DNA of 64,000 bases from Gymnothorax reevesii (taxonomy: Eukaryota > Chordata > Actinopteri > Anguilliformes > Muraenidae), in NCBI GenBank assembly GCA_029721435.1, contig CM056573.1, positions 99,439,447 through 99,503,446 of the forward strand. Direction: 5' to 3'. The position numbers and the translations under genes are program-made. A model generated the notes under the pieces. It was not told the origin of the DNA. It did no database searches and saw only the letters and a list, made by a program, of their open reading frames with translations. Of the stretch, positions 22,768 to 34,882 are shown piece by piece (the stretch's first letter is position 1; the number at the start of each line of letters is the position of its first letter).

Positions 22768-23329
22768 GTAAGTACATTACTCATTAGATACGCAATCAAG
22801 CAGCTCCAAAACGCTCTCGTGGACCACTTGTGACCTGCACATTCACCACGCTATAAAATAATGATTTATAATTATGAGACAGAGTTATTTTCAAGGCAAA
22901 TGCATAACCAGAGCTACATTCCAGACATACCGGCTGGGCGGAATGATTTCAAAAGCGTATGTTTACTGCAGCTACTCGCACCATATGAGATCCACCCAGC
23001 GGGTTACTCAAGAAAGTAGTTCCGAGTATTTGCTTCATGGGTCGTAATGTTTCATAATTATACATTATCATTTCATAGCTTGGTGAATGTGCAGGTCATA
23101 ACTTATCCACGAGAGTGTTTTGGAGCTGCTGGATTGCGTATTTGAATAGTTTTGAAGGAGGGAGGCACCTGTGCCGTTCACTTTCATTATGTTCACTGAG
23201 CAGCTTGCGTCTCCTTCCCTCCGAATCTCAAAAACAACGGGCACGGATAACTAAAGGTAATGTACCTACTCATACAACTATAGGGATTATGGCAATGGGC
23301 CAATTTGCCAAAATGTTGAAATATCCTTT

Positions 23330-23470
23330 TAAATGCGTCTACAGTGTGCGCAAAGTAATTGAAATGTCGTGATTAGTCCTGAGCTTATCCAGCATCACCT
23401 CATATGCATGTCCTGAATCAAAATATTCTGTGATTACGGCAGCTACGATTGGGTCACCGGTAACGCTCAT
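23330..23470 (-). pseudogene. Same DNA-binding N-terminus on the right arm, with a stop
   Basis: On the minus strand from the ATG at 23470 the frame reads MSVTGDPIVAAVI and then DKLRTNHDISITLRTL followed by a TAG. It is the counterpart of 22567-22710 in opposite orientation, with about 20% amino-acid differences and a nonsense codon. The divergence implies that the two arms have been separate for some time. Confidence 0.45.
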
Positions 23471-23784
23471 GTTTGCAAACTATGCCAAAGGCAGAATAAC
23501 TTGGTTAAAGGATGAAAGGTGCCTTCGTCCAATCACGTTCTCTCTCTCTCTCTCTCGCTCTCCACACACAAGGGAGCACACTCCTCCAATCAGCAATGAC
23601 TCATGTCGCCCACCAGTACCTACCTCTTCCACTAGGTTAATGTCATTGTGTTTAGTCATTTGCTGTAGTGTTTAGATATTTGGTGTTGTGTTCATTTAAT
23701 TGCAGTTGTTTTTTTTTTTTTAATTTGCGGTTGTGTTTAGTCATTTGCTGTTGTGGTTTGCACTTCAGGGCTACCATACTTTTG

Positions 23785-26700
23785 TATTTATATCACGGTC
23801 TAAATACTAGTACGCCTCAGCGAGGATGTCTCTCTTTTAAAATATGAGTATTTAAAAAGGAAACCAAGAAAACTTGCTTGATCATTTGATATGAAACGAC
23901 AAAGCTCAACCCAACTTAAAAATTATGCTTGCACTCTCAAAAATGATCTGATTAAAAACCTACACACTTTTGTAACAAAAATTCATAAATATTTTTTGTG
24001 TTAAATCACTTTTTTTAACAGAATTTGTGTCACTTTGTGTTGACTAGGCCTGCATGTTCAAACAATCAATGGTATGACCCTAACTAGGGATAACACAGAA
24101 TGTACTGAACTAGACACATGAATGCATTGAAAAAGCGCAGTGTTGTTTTAAACACTTCGATTATAAGAGAGCAGTACAAACCACCGACATGTGTAAAAGC
24201 AGGCAGGTTAAATGTCCACATAGACTCGTTTCACTTTCAACCGGGAATCCAGAAACAACTTAGCACCTGAGGAGTGGAAAACAGGAAACCAACGGCGCAG
24301 AAGCGACTTTACGAACTTGATTGAGGAGAGCCAATTCCCTGTTTGTTTTCTCTGCGGGATTTAGATAAAGTTTGGAACGGATGTGAGAGAGGCTCGGCCG
24401 ACGATCACTCGCCACTGTCCGCCATCCTCCTACGCTCCCTTAACCGATCTGATCTGGGATGCCCCCGTCCCTGAAGCTGAGAGCTGATAACGAACAGTCG
24501 GCTCTGGTTCCAGAGAGACACCAAGGCAAACAAACTAATTGCAGCCAGATGTGTGTGTTTTACAGGCATTGGCGGGTAAAATCACAGATGAAAATCTGTT
24601 CACTGTTTTTCCTGTGCTGTGAGCTCTAGTGTCATCTTCTTCATCCAACAGCTGGAAAGCGAACGGCTGTTACACTAAAAGCTGATCGAACACCCGCTTG
24701 CCATTCAATGTCATGACAAATCACATTGTCTCAGGAATATGCACCATTTTATATTAATAGAGCTCTTTGACCAAATAAGGACAATGTTAGCGCCATACTA
24801 TGCAACAATAGAAATTACCACTTCATGCTTCATGGTTTTGAATTGGTTTCTGGCGTGAATTAAATTCATATTGAAATTCTAGCGGGCTATGTATGCCCCT
24901 TGAAATTCGGGATATTTTCATCAATATCGACATAGTAGCGAACTTAAATAATGACTTATTTTATAAATGTATTTTTCTCGAAATCGCCTTTTAAAAACAG
25001 GCAATCTGTAAGTGAAAAATGTGAAAATCCCCAGAGTTTTCAAGCCTTATTCCTAAATGAATGGTTTCTTTCACCCTTTTGAATGGGACTCGTGTGCCTC
25101 ACAGTTCGGGAAAGGGTGAAATTAAATCCTCTTCTCGACCCAAGTTATACATCACAAGTGGCAGTCAAATGAAAGCAAGAGCTGCAGGCCAGACAAGCAG
25201 CCATCTACTTCCACCAGAAAAGCTCCTTTTCAAGGGCCTCCTTCATCCCCGACACCTTTCTATATTCCCATTCATTCAGTGCTTACCCACTATAACACAT
25301 GAAAGGTGTTTCTATTTGCCGTTGAAGAATCCAGCTTGATTCTATGGGCTGTTGTCCTTCTATATATGTGAAATACAGCACAGCTCAGATTCCAACTGCA
25401 CTTCCTTTTCCTCAAATGCCTCCGCAGTTTTTTTTTTCTTCTGATAGATTCCCTCCACATATCTTACTGCTCATCACAGGAAGAAATGTTTTCTCTCTCG
25501 CTCTTATATCTCACATTCAGTACAACATCAATATTTAAAGGATGGAAAGATGAAAAATAAAGTACACTGCCCCAACTATTCAAATATGTTCTCGGATATT
25601 TTTTGAAAAATATTTTTAATGCCTGAATCAGCTCGAGAAGATCAGATTTATACATTGTGTATGGTGCGCCATGTTTGTTGGAATCAGGGTAGCTTGCTGA
25701 GTCACCCGGACAACTGAACTCTTGAGAACGCGGAGGTCATAAATTAAATAAAACCAGTGGCGTAGCCAGAATTAAAAATTTGGTTGGGCACAGGACACCC
25801 CTTTAAAATAGTTTTAGCCCCGACTTGTTCTCAATCATTTTCATAATTATTAATATTTTCACTCCGAGAACACTCCAAAATATCAGGTGCAGCTAATTTT
25901 CCCTGTTGAGGACAATCATTCAAGTAGATACATAATTTGTTCCATTTAAATCGGCGTCATTCAAAATTGCACACCTGTCAACTCTCACACGTGGCTTGAG
26001 TCTCACGCTTGCAGGTGACATATTATATTCTCAGGCCGTATTCAGTAATCTCACACTTATGATTTTATTTCAAAAAACAAATTCATATTTAATTGCTGAG
26101 TCATACTTTTTCATCAACCGACGCTGTACGGAGAGTGAAAGGCGAAATTTCATTGGAATTTGTCGGAAACTAGTCAATATTCAATCAACGCGAATCTAAG
26201 AGGTTATCACACGGAATTGAAGTCCTTGCGCATGGTCATTTTTCAGTTTCAGGTACGTTTCTGAAGATTTCTCCTCTAGTAACATGGAAACCTATAATGA
26301 ATCTGGAATTCTCAGACTTCTCTTTTCTCAGGAGTGGGAAGATATGAAGTTGCATAAAGAGGTTTCAAATGGCCTTTTATTTCATTTAAACGATCATTAA
26401 GCGCAAGTTAAATCACCTGATGCGCGAAAAAGGTAGTGCAGACGTGTCAGAGCAGTTTGCCATTCGTAAAGCGTGGGCCTATTTTTGAGTGAATTATTTT
26501 CCTGCACTGAATTTAGCCCATTATTTTGTCGCTGTTAGATCACATGGGAGAGAGAAGCTGTGTCCTCAATTGCCAATGGATTATTACTATACTTGGAAAA
26601 CGTGTCAATAAAGGAAGTTGTTTGTGCGCTGGTCGGGACTAGTTGTTGCTATAAAGGGATATTCTGCGCGCACTACTGTTTTACCAAATCAGCCTTCATT

Positions 26701-27940
26701 AAGCGAAATCAGTGCAAGCTTATGCCCATGGGTAGGTCCAAGTTTCCCGTTGGTGTTGGAGCAACCAACGGCCGCACACAACGGCATTGCGACTGATTCT
26801 GCCGCTCAGGTTCTAATGATGTTTGGTAATACCAGACCTTGATGATTCAGCGTAAAATTATTGATAATCAAGACTGATTTATATACACTTAATGCTGATC
26901 AGTGGATTTTGTTGTGTCCAAGTGTGTCATACCATCCGGGACATTGCCACAACAAGTATATTTTGATTGGCTAATACATACGGAATGGCAACATTCATGA
27001 ACTTTTGCAAATTAGTTGTATTTTTGAGGTTCAAGGTTTGATTACGCGGTACATAAAATTTGCAAAAATATTTATGGAATGAGAAAAATGTGTACTTTTT
27101 TGGGTAAGAGCTGAAAAAGGTTTTTTTTCCTTTAAAGGAGAAATTAGGCTCAGTGAAGCGTCACAGTGAAAAAGCCACAAATTTGCTTAATTTTCTCAAG
27201 GAAAAAAATTGTTCTTCTAGAGAGAACCATGTACCACAGAGTTATCAGTGGTCTCCCTCCTGTCCACCCCTGCTGGACATTTGACAAAAGTTAAACGTTA
27301 TTGTGAAAAGCAAAAAAAGCATAAAGACCGACAAAGGGAGGGCTCAAACACGAAGTGAATTCTCACCTCAAAGTTATAATAAGCAGGTTGAGTGAAGCAT
27401 AGCAGTGCTGTCAACCAACAATGAGGTAAATGTGCCGCATTGCAAACAGGGCAATAAATCCACTAAGGTTTTGCCCTGATCTCATGAGACTATACAGGAA
27501 AGACTTAAAATCCACTGAATGGGTTGCTCACAGCAAAGACACTTGTCTGTGTGCCCAGTGGTCGGGTTCTTGATTCCCAGCCACGTTATTACCGCCTGTG
27601 CCGAGCCAACAACTGGCGCGGCCTCGCCGGGGATAATAGGGGTTAAGTCAGTTGAATTGTTAGTTCATTGCTCTGTAGCAATTATTTTTGCTCAGCCAGG
27701 CACATGTAGCTGTACAAACTTAATTGTACGCGGACTACACGATTCTGCAACGTCATAGGCAGCGTGCAATTGGTGGGGCAACTGCATAGCGTAAGAAAAA
27801 AAAAACTTAAAATCCAATGGACAAAGTAGAAAACAATTATGTTCCACAGAGAGCATCAAATTTTATGGGTATATTTGCATTGATGTGTGCAATCTTGCAC
27901 ATTTCAGAAGGTAATAAAAGGGCGCAAATTTTGGGCTTAC
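23785..27940. other. Intron 3 of the CRIM1-like gene, last part
   Basis: The sequence is unique-looking and mostly AT-rich, with a more GC-rich stretch around 24350-24500. No transposon ends, cysteine-rich exon or RNA gene was recognised. Short open frames at 25061-25339 and 26560-26842 show no domain. Confidence 0.45.
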
Positions 27941-28114
27941 CTGCGGCTGCCTGGCACTGGCTGCGGTTGATGTAGGTGAAGTGATGGCTGCAACTGTGGG
28001 ACTCACACACGCAGCCTTCCGCAGTCAAATTACACCCAGAGAACATGCAGTCTGGGCTGGAGGGGCCCACAAACTTGAGCCCGTCCCTGTGTTCCCGGTT
28101 ATGACGTCCATTCT
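27941..28114 (-). CDS. crim1-like: CRIM1-like gene, exon 3: six-cysteine module (second copy)
   Basis: The exon is 174 bases (58 codons), phase 1 at both ends. It has a strong acceptor (pyrimidine-rich TTCTTCCCCTCTCTTCACAG ending at 28115) and a consensus donor GTAAGC at 27940. It encodes six cysteines spaced C-x4-C-x6-C-x1-C-x4-C-x11-C, including SGCNLTAEGCVCE and FTYINRSQC. Exon 2 encodes the same pattern with SGCN and FTYSN at the same places, so the two are probably tandem duplicates. CRIM1 has one such module (GCN...CECN...C) between its IGFBP domain and first cysteine-rich repeat. The function of this module is not known to me. Confidence 0.87.
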
Positions 28115-28560
28115 CTGTGAAGAGAGGGGAAGAACGCAGTCAGGCTCCCTCAAAAGTCTGAAGAAATCTCTCAGTCCATCAGTGGTAGATTTATACTAAC
28201 AATGCTGCTTCATCAATTGCATAACAGCATAACATTTCCTTCCAACAGTGTCACATTCATAGCAAGAGAGTGATAAAGTGGGGCTGATGGCATCCAATAA
28301 AGCGGTCATCACCAACCCTGTTTTGGGAGGTCTTCCATGCTCTAGGGTTTCACTCCACCCCTAACAAAGCACTCCTCACACAAAACTGATCAGCTGCTAA
28401 TTAGCAGAGTCAGGTGTGCCACATAAAGGTTGCAACGAAAACCTACAGGATGGTAGATCTCCAGGAACAGGGCTGGTGACCACTGAGCAATAACTCAACT
28501 TGCTTTCAGTTGTCTGAGCCGTCAATTTGAAAATGTCAGGTGCGAAACGCTGGTCCTCAC
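28115..28560 (-). other. Intron 2 of the CRIM1-like gene (446 bp)
   Basis: This is the shortest intron in the gene, lying between the two similar six-cysteine exons. It runs from GTGAGG at 28560 to the CAG at 28115. No repeat is recognised in it. Confidence 0.8.
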
Positions 28561-28722
28561 CGATCCTGGTAGCCCGTATGCAGGCCTCCATGTTGGAGTA
28601 GGTGAAAGTGCTGATACAGGCCCGGCGCGTGTCACAGTGGCACTGCCCGCCCAACCGGTTACATCCACTCAGTAGGGGGCAGCGTTCGTCCTCCACTCCT
28701 GCCTCCGGACTGTCAGGGAAAA
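28561..28722 (-). CDS. crim1-like: CRIM1-like gene, exon 2: six-cysteine module (first copy)
   Basis: The exon is 162 bases (54 codons), phase 1 at both ends. The acceptor CTGCAG ends at 28723 after a pyrimidine-rich stretch, and the donor GTGAGG begins at 28560. Using this acceptor, rather than the CAG ten bases further in, keeps the phase matching exon 1. It encodes six cysteines spaced C-x5-C-x6-C-x1-C-x5-C-x11-C, with LLSGCNRLGGQCHCDTRRAC and FTYSNMEAC. This resembles the CRIM1 segment with GCN, CECN and RTC between the IGFBP domain and the first cysteine-rich repeat. Exon 3 is a second copy of the same module. Confidence 0.86.
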
Positions 28723-31700
28723 CTGCAGCATGGAGGGGTTGAAGAACAGGGCAGAAGACTACCATTACTGCCAAGCTAGATCCCATGGATTCCATCAATC
28801 CCATGGCCCCAGTCAAGCAAGACAACCACCATGAATTGGTCCGGCAGATTTTTCCCCCCGATTCTTGTATTTATTTGCATTGGTTTGGTAGCGCAGTGGG
28901 GCCTTTTGGCGTCCCTGCTGGTGGTGGTGGCAATTACCCAGCTAAGTGCCACTGAGTCTGAGTCACCATCAAAAAAAATTCTCGTGAGCCAAACGAACGG
29001 GCGGCTTTAATGACAAACAAAGAGGTCAGGTCAGCTGCTTCTGGCATGGCGTGCGCTGAATACTCAATTGGCCCTCTTGGGATTACCAGGTTGTGATCTA
29101 CGGCAGAATGCAGGACCCCACTGCACAAGCATGTGGCAGGGCCTCATCTCTGTGCATGCTGGTGAATAAACAGGGCTGCACAGAGCATGGTGGTATCCCC
29201 CCAAGAGGCAAGGAGATGATTGTAGACAGCTTATCAAAATAGACTTAGAGGCCAGGGTACTCTCAGTTTGAAACCCGTAATGGCAACAAAATAACTTCCT
29301 CTGTTTTGGGTAGAAACAGACGATAATGGCACGCATGTACTAGTCCAAAACGTACAAAAGAGCTGATCAATCTATTGTTTTAATTCTGATTATTTCACAC
29401 TGGTGCTACTTCCTATGCATTACCGTTTACACCTTAGCAATCAAAAAAATCCCATTCAAACATGGAATACTGTCAGAGTTACTGAAGGTCTCCTCAGTGC
29501 CTCCTCCTATCCTTCAATGTCTATAAGCTAGATGCTACTCTGTTAACACTGAGAATCATTTCAATTTCTCACACTGTCGCTCACGGACCAAAGCCTTCAC
29601 TGAGGTGTAAATTGAGAGACTTGCGCCAGCATAGAGAGAGTGCGGCAGATACTCCGCCCCAGAACACCTTTCACTTCAGGCCATGAGGAAAATGAAGTCT
29701 GGAGCAGTGGAGTAATCACATCTGCATGCCACAAGTGCTTTGGGGGTCAGCTTTCAACTGAGCTGATTTATAAATTAGTTGGGAGGTACAATTTATTGCA
29801 CCAGCACATGGAGCTGATGGCTGGCACTCACACCACAGGGTGATTACAGTCCCCAATTAGTCATGGAGACGGCTTGTCTTGGCATCCAAAGTGGTGATCA
29901 TGCCGCTGACCTCTGTGGCTCCAAGCTGATAGCGAGCTAAAAAGGAAGTCTGAAACACAAGTTAGATAAGGTACATGTGCAGGGCAGGGGTCAGAGCAGG
30001 GAGGTGATGGCCAAGGCATTGTCCTCTCATAGCAGTTCTGGACAAATACCACCTCTAGTTTTTGACTGAGTGTACCAGTGGAGGTGAATATTTCTAGTTT
30101 GATGTGGAAAACGTAGTATTTTCAATGAACTGTGGTGCATTTTTTAATTAAACTCCCCTCAAAATGAAAGTATATGCTCAAATCTGTACCAAAGTATTGC
30201 AGCTACGAGAACTGAGTGCATCACCCAAGCAGGAGAGAGCTTCCACTGAGAAATGCACGTCTATCGAACTAGCCCTGACAGCTTCACTGGATATTCCATG
30301 CTGAGCCCATCTGAACCTCCAAAAAAGGGGACCAGATATGGAAACCTTCATTCCAAGTCCTTGATGGCAACTGCACTCTCTTTAAAGCGCTATTTAAATG
30401 ATTTATTCAAATTCTAGATAAGGTTGTGTCTTTCATTCAAATCATACCAGAGCATTGATTCATCCATGAAATGGCCATCCAAGAAAGCTTGTGCACTGGA
30501 CGACTGCAGCGACAGAAATGGAGCCAAGGCATAATCACCTTAAGAGCCTGTTAAAATTTTAAGCAAATCTAATGCCTCAAATTCAAGGAACTGGCAGTGA
30601 ATGAGTGAGAAGATTAGCATTCCTCTGCCAGCTTTGTAAACCAAGCCCAATCAGAGAACTTCCCCCAGGGAAATGTTGTTGAGGGGGCACAAGGGACCCC
30701 ACATGATGATGCCTGGAGGGCTTGAGTAATTTGGAGCCGGCTCTTTTGGGGGACTGCTTTCTCTCACCTTCGTTAACTCCAGTCCCTTGCAATTCACTTG
30801 CTTAGAGTTGGAAAAAACACAGGTGACAGTTGGCATGCGAAAGCATAAAACTCAACATCACACTGTGGGCAAAGCCTGCTATGCTTCCGCTAGGTATATT
30901 AAACACAAGTCACCAACTTCGGCACAGCTTCAAACACGAAAATAGAGACTACACATGCCTACATGGGTCCCAAGCTGTTTTGAAGTTCCATGTTGGCTGG
31001 CATGTTTGTTGTTAATGTGTCATTTGGCTGGTGGGAAGGATCGGGCTCTCCCTTTGTGGAGTCAGTGTTCTATGCTAAGCACAGACCGGCAGGTCTTTAG
31101 TGAATCAGGTAATTATTAAGAGCTGAGGCTAAGACAAAAAAGTTCTTCTAAACCCAGGTTAGACCAAGACAGAAATATTTGCCTTGGACAGCAATAAATT
31201 TACTATAAATCATGATTCTTAAAACATATTAAAAATTGGTTTTGTTTTCCAAACTAAATTCAATGGAAAGCATTGAAATTTGCATGAGAAAACATGAATT
31301 TGACTTTAGAAAACAAAGAGCAGAAGATCCTGTTTTGATACTGAATGCTTAGCACCAGAAATGCAGACAGACCCGGTGAACATTGCCAGCGCTCCTGTCA
31401 CCCATACTTACTGAAAAAAAAGCAGAGAGCGCAACACTGGCTGGAGAAAATCAACTCAGACAACGTGTCCTCTATTGACAGTAAAGAGCTACTCACTGAT
31501 CTGACAAGCCAATTACCAATGTAAAACAAGGAGGCTTGATTTAATCACGAGAGGGGCGGCTGAACCCAACTACTCAAAAAATTTCGTGGAACTCCGCGTG
31601 TGTTTTCACTTCCCTTTCTGTGGTTTCTCCCGCAAATATATTGCACACCTTTGAACCCACGCGCTTGAAGATATTCGCAAAATAAAATCCGCAAAATGTT

Positions 31701-31874
31701 TGAGAAGGACATAGGGAATGGCTAATATGATTTTAAACGTTAATTTCATGTTACTCACTCATCACAGAACGAATCGAAATTACATCATATGTGGATGAAC
31801 CAGTAATAATGTAATACGGTCTAATTAAAGTTACATCATGTCATACAATATCATCTTATGCATACGGAACCAAC
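28723..31874 (-). other. Intron 1 of the CRIM1-like gene (3152 bp)
   Basis: The intron runs from the donor GTTGGT at 31874 to the CTGCAG at 28723. It contains unique-looking sequence with no recognised transposon. Small open frames such as 29064-29336 on the minus strand show no domain. Confidence 0.7.
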
Positions 31875-32169
31875 CTTTGCAAATTCCCATTGCAGGCAGA
31901 GCCACAGCTGTCGAACCGTTCACAGCAGAGCATGTCAGTCCCAAGCCACAGTAACCCAAAGTCCAGTCCTGTCCGCCACAAGGCTCCCATTCCAAGCGGC
32001 TACAGTGATCGCAGCATCCGCAAGGGTCTCGTGCCAGAGTCCGACCGTCTCCGCAGGTATGCGGGGGCTTCCGAAGACACGTCCGGAGATTACATGGCGT
32101 ACATTCATAAGCCACTAGCGCACGAACTAAAATAGAAAAATTAAAGACCGCGACCAAAAACTTGTGCAT
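31875..32169 (-). CDS. crim1-like: CRIM1-like gene, exon 1: signal peptide and IGFBP domain
   Basis: Coding starts at the ATG at 32169; the in-frame codons upstream include no better start. Residues 1-20 (MHKFLVAVFNFSILVRALVA) form a typical signal peptide. Residues 21-98 carry 12 cysteines, the number of a full IGFBP N-terminal domain, with the PCGCCDHC signature at 49-56 and EPCGG at 62-66. The exon ends with TGCAAAG at 31875 before the donor GTTGGT, phase 1, so 98 codons plus one base. CRIM1 has the same layout: signal peptide and IGFBP domain in the first coding exon. The protein should enter the secretory pathway. HTRA or IGFBP genes are less likely because the following exons match CRIM1. 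Confidence 0.87.
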
Positions 32170-33239
32170 AATCACTCATTCGCGTGTCAGATTTTAGGGG
32201 CTGCAATTGTTTTTCTGTTATATTCACGCGTAATTTACTAGTCCTGCAAGAGGAAAGTTCTGTGTTTGATTCTTGATTCGCAAGAAGGTACGCAATTCCG
32301 AAGTTGCACAACTCTAGGCTTTATCTTCGATGCTTGAAGTGATCAGTCCCCAGACAGAATGGCTGCAGCAAGAGGTAATCCTGATTTGAAGTTTCACCTC
32401 AGGTACTTAAGCCATGAGTTTAAGATTTAGAATTTTATTTGACATCGTTCCTGCGCACTAACAACCAGAAAAAAAAGCGCTCGCGTTTTCTGTTGAGCGG
32501 TTCCTCAGCGATTCTTTTAACAACATGAGGACAAAATAAGCCAATTTAGTTTGACATCGGCTCCACGAACTGTCTCAGGTTGATGAGACTGAGGAGTTCA
32601 CGACTCTCTCCTGGCGCAGAAGGATGAAATCTAAAATCTGAAACCAGAACTGACATTACTGAAATGGAGAAATTAGCGGCGCCCCCTCCCTCTGACTGAC
32701 ACAGGTCCTGTCCACTCACGAGTAGAAAGCAGTGGGAGTTGTCCAGCAGTAATTTCTTACAAAAAAGTTGAACAGTTTTTAGTGGATGAAATATTAAGAG
32801 AGGATGAGTTGCCCAGCTGCGTTCAAACCACGCATTTCCAACTCCTTTTATACGCACAAGAATTGAAATGATTATTTCTTTATTTTCTGATCAAAGACAT
32901 ATTACAATGGTGCACAAAACCATTGATGTAGGGCTATCTCAAAACATAATAACTTTTTGCTATTTCAAGCTTTTGAATAAACTTGATTTTGATTTAAATA
33001 TCCACCCAATACATTGACAATGTTTGCAATGATTGTTTTAGAAATCCCCCAGAAATGATGATCGTCCAATTTTCTGCCCACACAGTGTCTCTCTCCATCC
33101 TAACAGAATTAGAATGATGCACTGCCTTAGAAATGGAAAAATCATTGCCATTGTAAGAGAAGCAGTAGCAACATTATCTTATGCCCTTGAATTTGTGAAC
33201 TTAATTTCTGCTTTAAATTGTAAAAAATAAATAAGTAAA
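32170..33239. other. 5' flank of the CRIM1-like gene: probable 5' UTR and promoter region
   Basis: This lies immediately upstream of the start codon on the minus strand. I cannot place a transcription start, a TATA box or an upstream non-coding exon with confidence. No transposon is recognised until the Tc1-like element at 33242, so the proximal promoter is about 1 kb before the transposon cluster begins. Confidence 0.4.
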
Positions 33240-33608
33240 TACAACCCCCATTCCGAAATAGTTGGAACAAAGTGTAAATTGAGAATAAAATCAAATTGCA
33301 TTGACTTTCAGATCACATGAGGCAGTATGTTACTTACAATAGAACATAGATAACAAATGTTGAAACGGAGACATTTTACATTTTTATCCACAAAATGAGC
33401 TTATTGCAAATTTTCTGGCTGTGACAGGTCTCAAAAAATCTGGGACACAGGCAAAAAAGAGCTGAAAAAGCAATTAATAGTTTAATATATATAAGAGAAT
33501 TAGCTGAAAGAACATTTAGCAAGTAATTAAGTTAACTGGCATCAAGTGTGCAACATAATTGGCCATAAAAGGGATGTCTTAGAGAGGTTGAGTCTCTCAG
33601 AAGTAAAG

Positions 33609-34238
33609 ATGGCCAGAGGCTCTCCAACCTGTGAAGGCTTGCATAAAAAAATTGTGAAGGTCTCATCATCAACAGTGCATAACATCATCAAAAGATCAAG
33701 AGAAACCAGAAAAATCTCTGTGCGTAAGGGACAAGTCCAAAGACCTTTACTGGATGCCATGATCTTCGGGCTCGCAGACGCAACTGCATCACTCACCGGC
33801 ATGATTTTGTCATTGTCATCACTGAATGGCCCAGAAATACTTCAAGAAACCATTGTCTGTAAACATAGTCCGCCGTGCCATCCATAGATGCCACCTAAAA
33901 CTCTATCATGCAAAAAGGAAGCCATTGTTGAGCATGATCCAGAAGCGCCACCGTGTTCTGTGGGCCAAGGCTCATTTAAAATGGACCGTAGCAAAGTGGC
34001 AAAGTGACGTCTGTGGTCAGACGAGTCCGAATTTGATATTCTTTTTGGAAATCATGGGTGTCGTGTTCTCCGGGCTAAAGAGGAGAAAGACCATCCCTTT
34101 TGTTATCAACGTTCAGTTCAAAAGACAGCATCTCTCATGTTATGGGGATGCATTAGTACATATGGTGTGGGACACTTGCATGTTTTAAAAACCACCATGA
34201 ACGCTGGAAGGTATATGAAGATTTTACAGCAACATATG
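33609..34238 (+). pseudogene. Tc1-like transposase, N-terminal half of copy B
   Basis: The frame opens at the ATG at 33609 with MARGSPTCEGL. Compared with copy A it lacks about 15-16 codons of the first helix-turn-helix, and then runs through several frames to a first-D region near 34015-34030. The LTR retrotransposon interrupts it at 34239. The C-terminal half resumes at 40318. The gene is dead for several independent reasons. Confidence 0.8.
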
Positions 34239-34745
34239 TGTTATGGCCCCAATTTGTAATTAGATTTACAACGCAACAGCAACAGCAAGGGATGACAGAC
34301 ACAGTTTTAACAACTAAAACACATTTAATTTTTAAAACAAAGGCAATAACGACTAAGCAACTAACAACTAAGACCAAGATTGATAAGTAAAAAAAAAAGA
34401 AATATTTACAGTCCCTTTTTGGTGGGGTGGCTTGGTGATGTCCTGGATGAAGAAAATGCTGTAACAAAGGCAAAAATCCACAAAAGAAACTTCACAGGTC
34501 TTGAACAGAAAATGACAGGTCTGGTCACATGTATCCTTCTTCTTGCAACTTCTCCTCCCACTTTACTGTCTCAGTTCTCCCCTTTATATACTCTTTTGCA
34601 GACCCCACCCACATTTAGACCTCTTTTTTTTAATTTTCGGGGACTTGCCCCAGACATGTCCAGGATATGTCTGAACATAACTCCAGTCTGAGCTCAATAA
34701 AAGAAAGGTAAATTCTGCCATCTAGTGGCCTCTATTCACATCACA
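34239..34745 (-). repeat. 3' LTR of Gmr1-like element A
   Basis: This 507-bp repeat has the TG...CA ends (on either strand) and a near-identical partner at 39808-40313. A TATATAAA motif on the minus strand (34590-34583) is the probable U3 TATA box, inactive in position as the 3' LTR. Open frames crossing the LTR are not genes. Confidence 0.93.
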
Positions 34746-34762
34746 CCTCCATTCCAAAAGGG
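34746..34762 (-). other. Polypurine tract of Gmr1-like element A
   Basis: On the minus strand the bases CCCTTTTGGAATGGAGG directly precede the 3' LTR. The purine-rich GGAATGGAGG end is at the place where plus-strand DNA priming occurs in LTR elements. Element B has the same tract at 56289-56274. Confidence 0.65.
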
Positions 34763-34882
34763 AAAAATTTTGACTCATAAAGGCAAAATTTTTCTTTTCA
34801 ATACAAAATGGTTAAGTGGACACTTGTCTTTATAAACATATCATACAATATTCAAATAAACATGTGATATATATATACATAT

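Larger units (their letters stand above)
22228..23778. mobile_element. Fold-back element: 1.55-kb inverted repeat with a central spacer
   Basis: The left arm (22228 to about 22890) and right arm (about 23048-23778) are reverse complements along nearly their whole length. The outer ends share GAAGTGCAAACCAC, followed by repeated CAAATNACTAAACAC-type units. CTTTTG flanks both sides (22222-22227 and 23779-23784), a probable 6-bp target duplication. The right arm has about 110 extra bases around 23155-23265. Both arms hold the same N-terminal piece of a protein in opposite orientation. The simplest reading is that two truncated copies of a larger DNA transposon were joined head to head. Confidence 0.75.

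Noticed and set aside
28702..28711. Alternative acceptor for exon 2 at the CAG ten bases inside
   Set aside because: It would change the phase to 2 and break the join with exon 1, whereas the CTGCAG at 28723 preserves phase 1 and follows a better pyrimidine tract.
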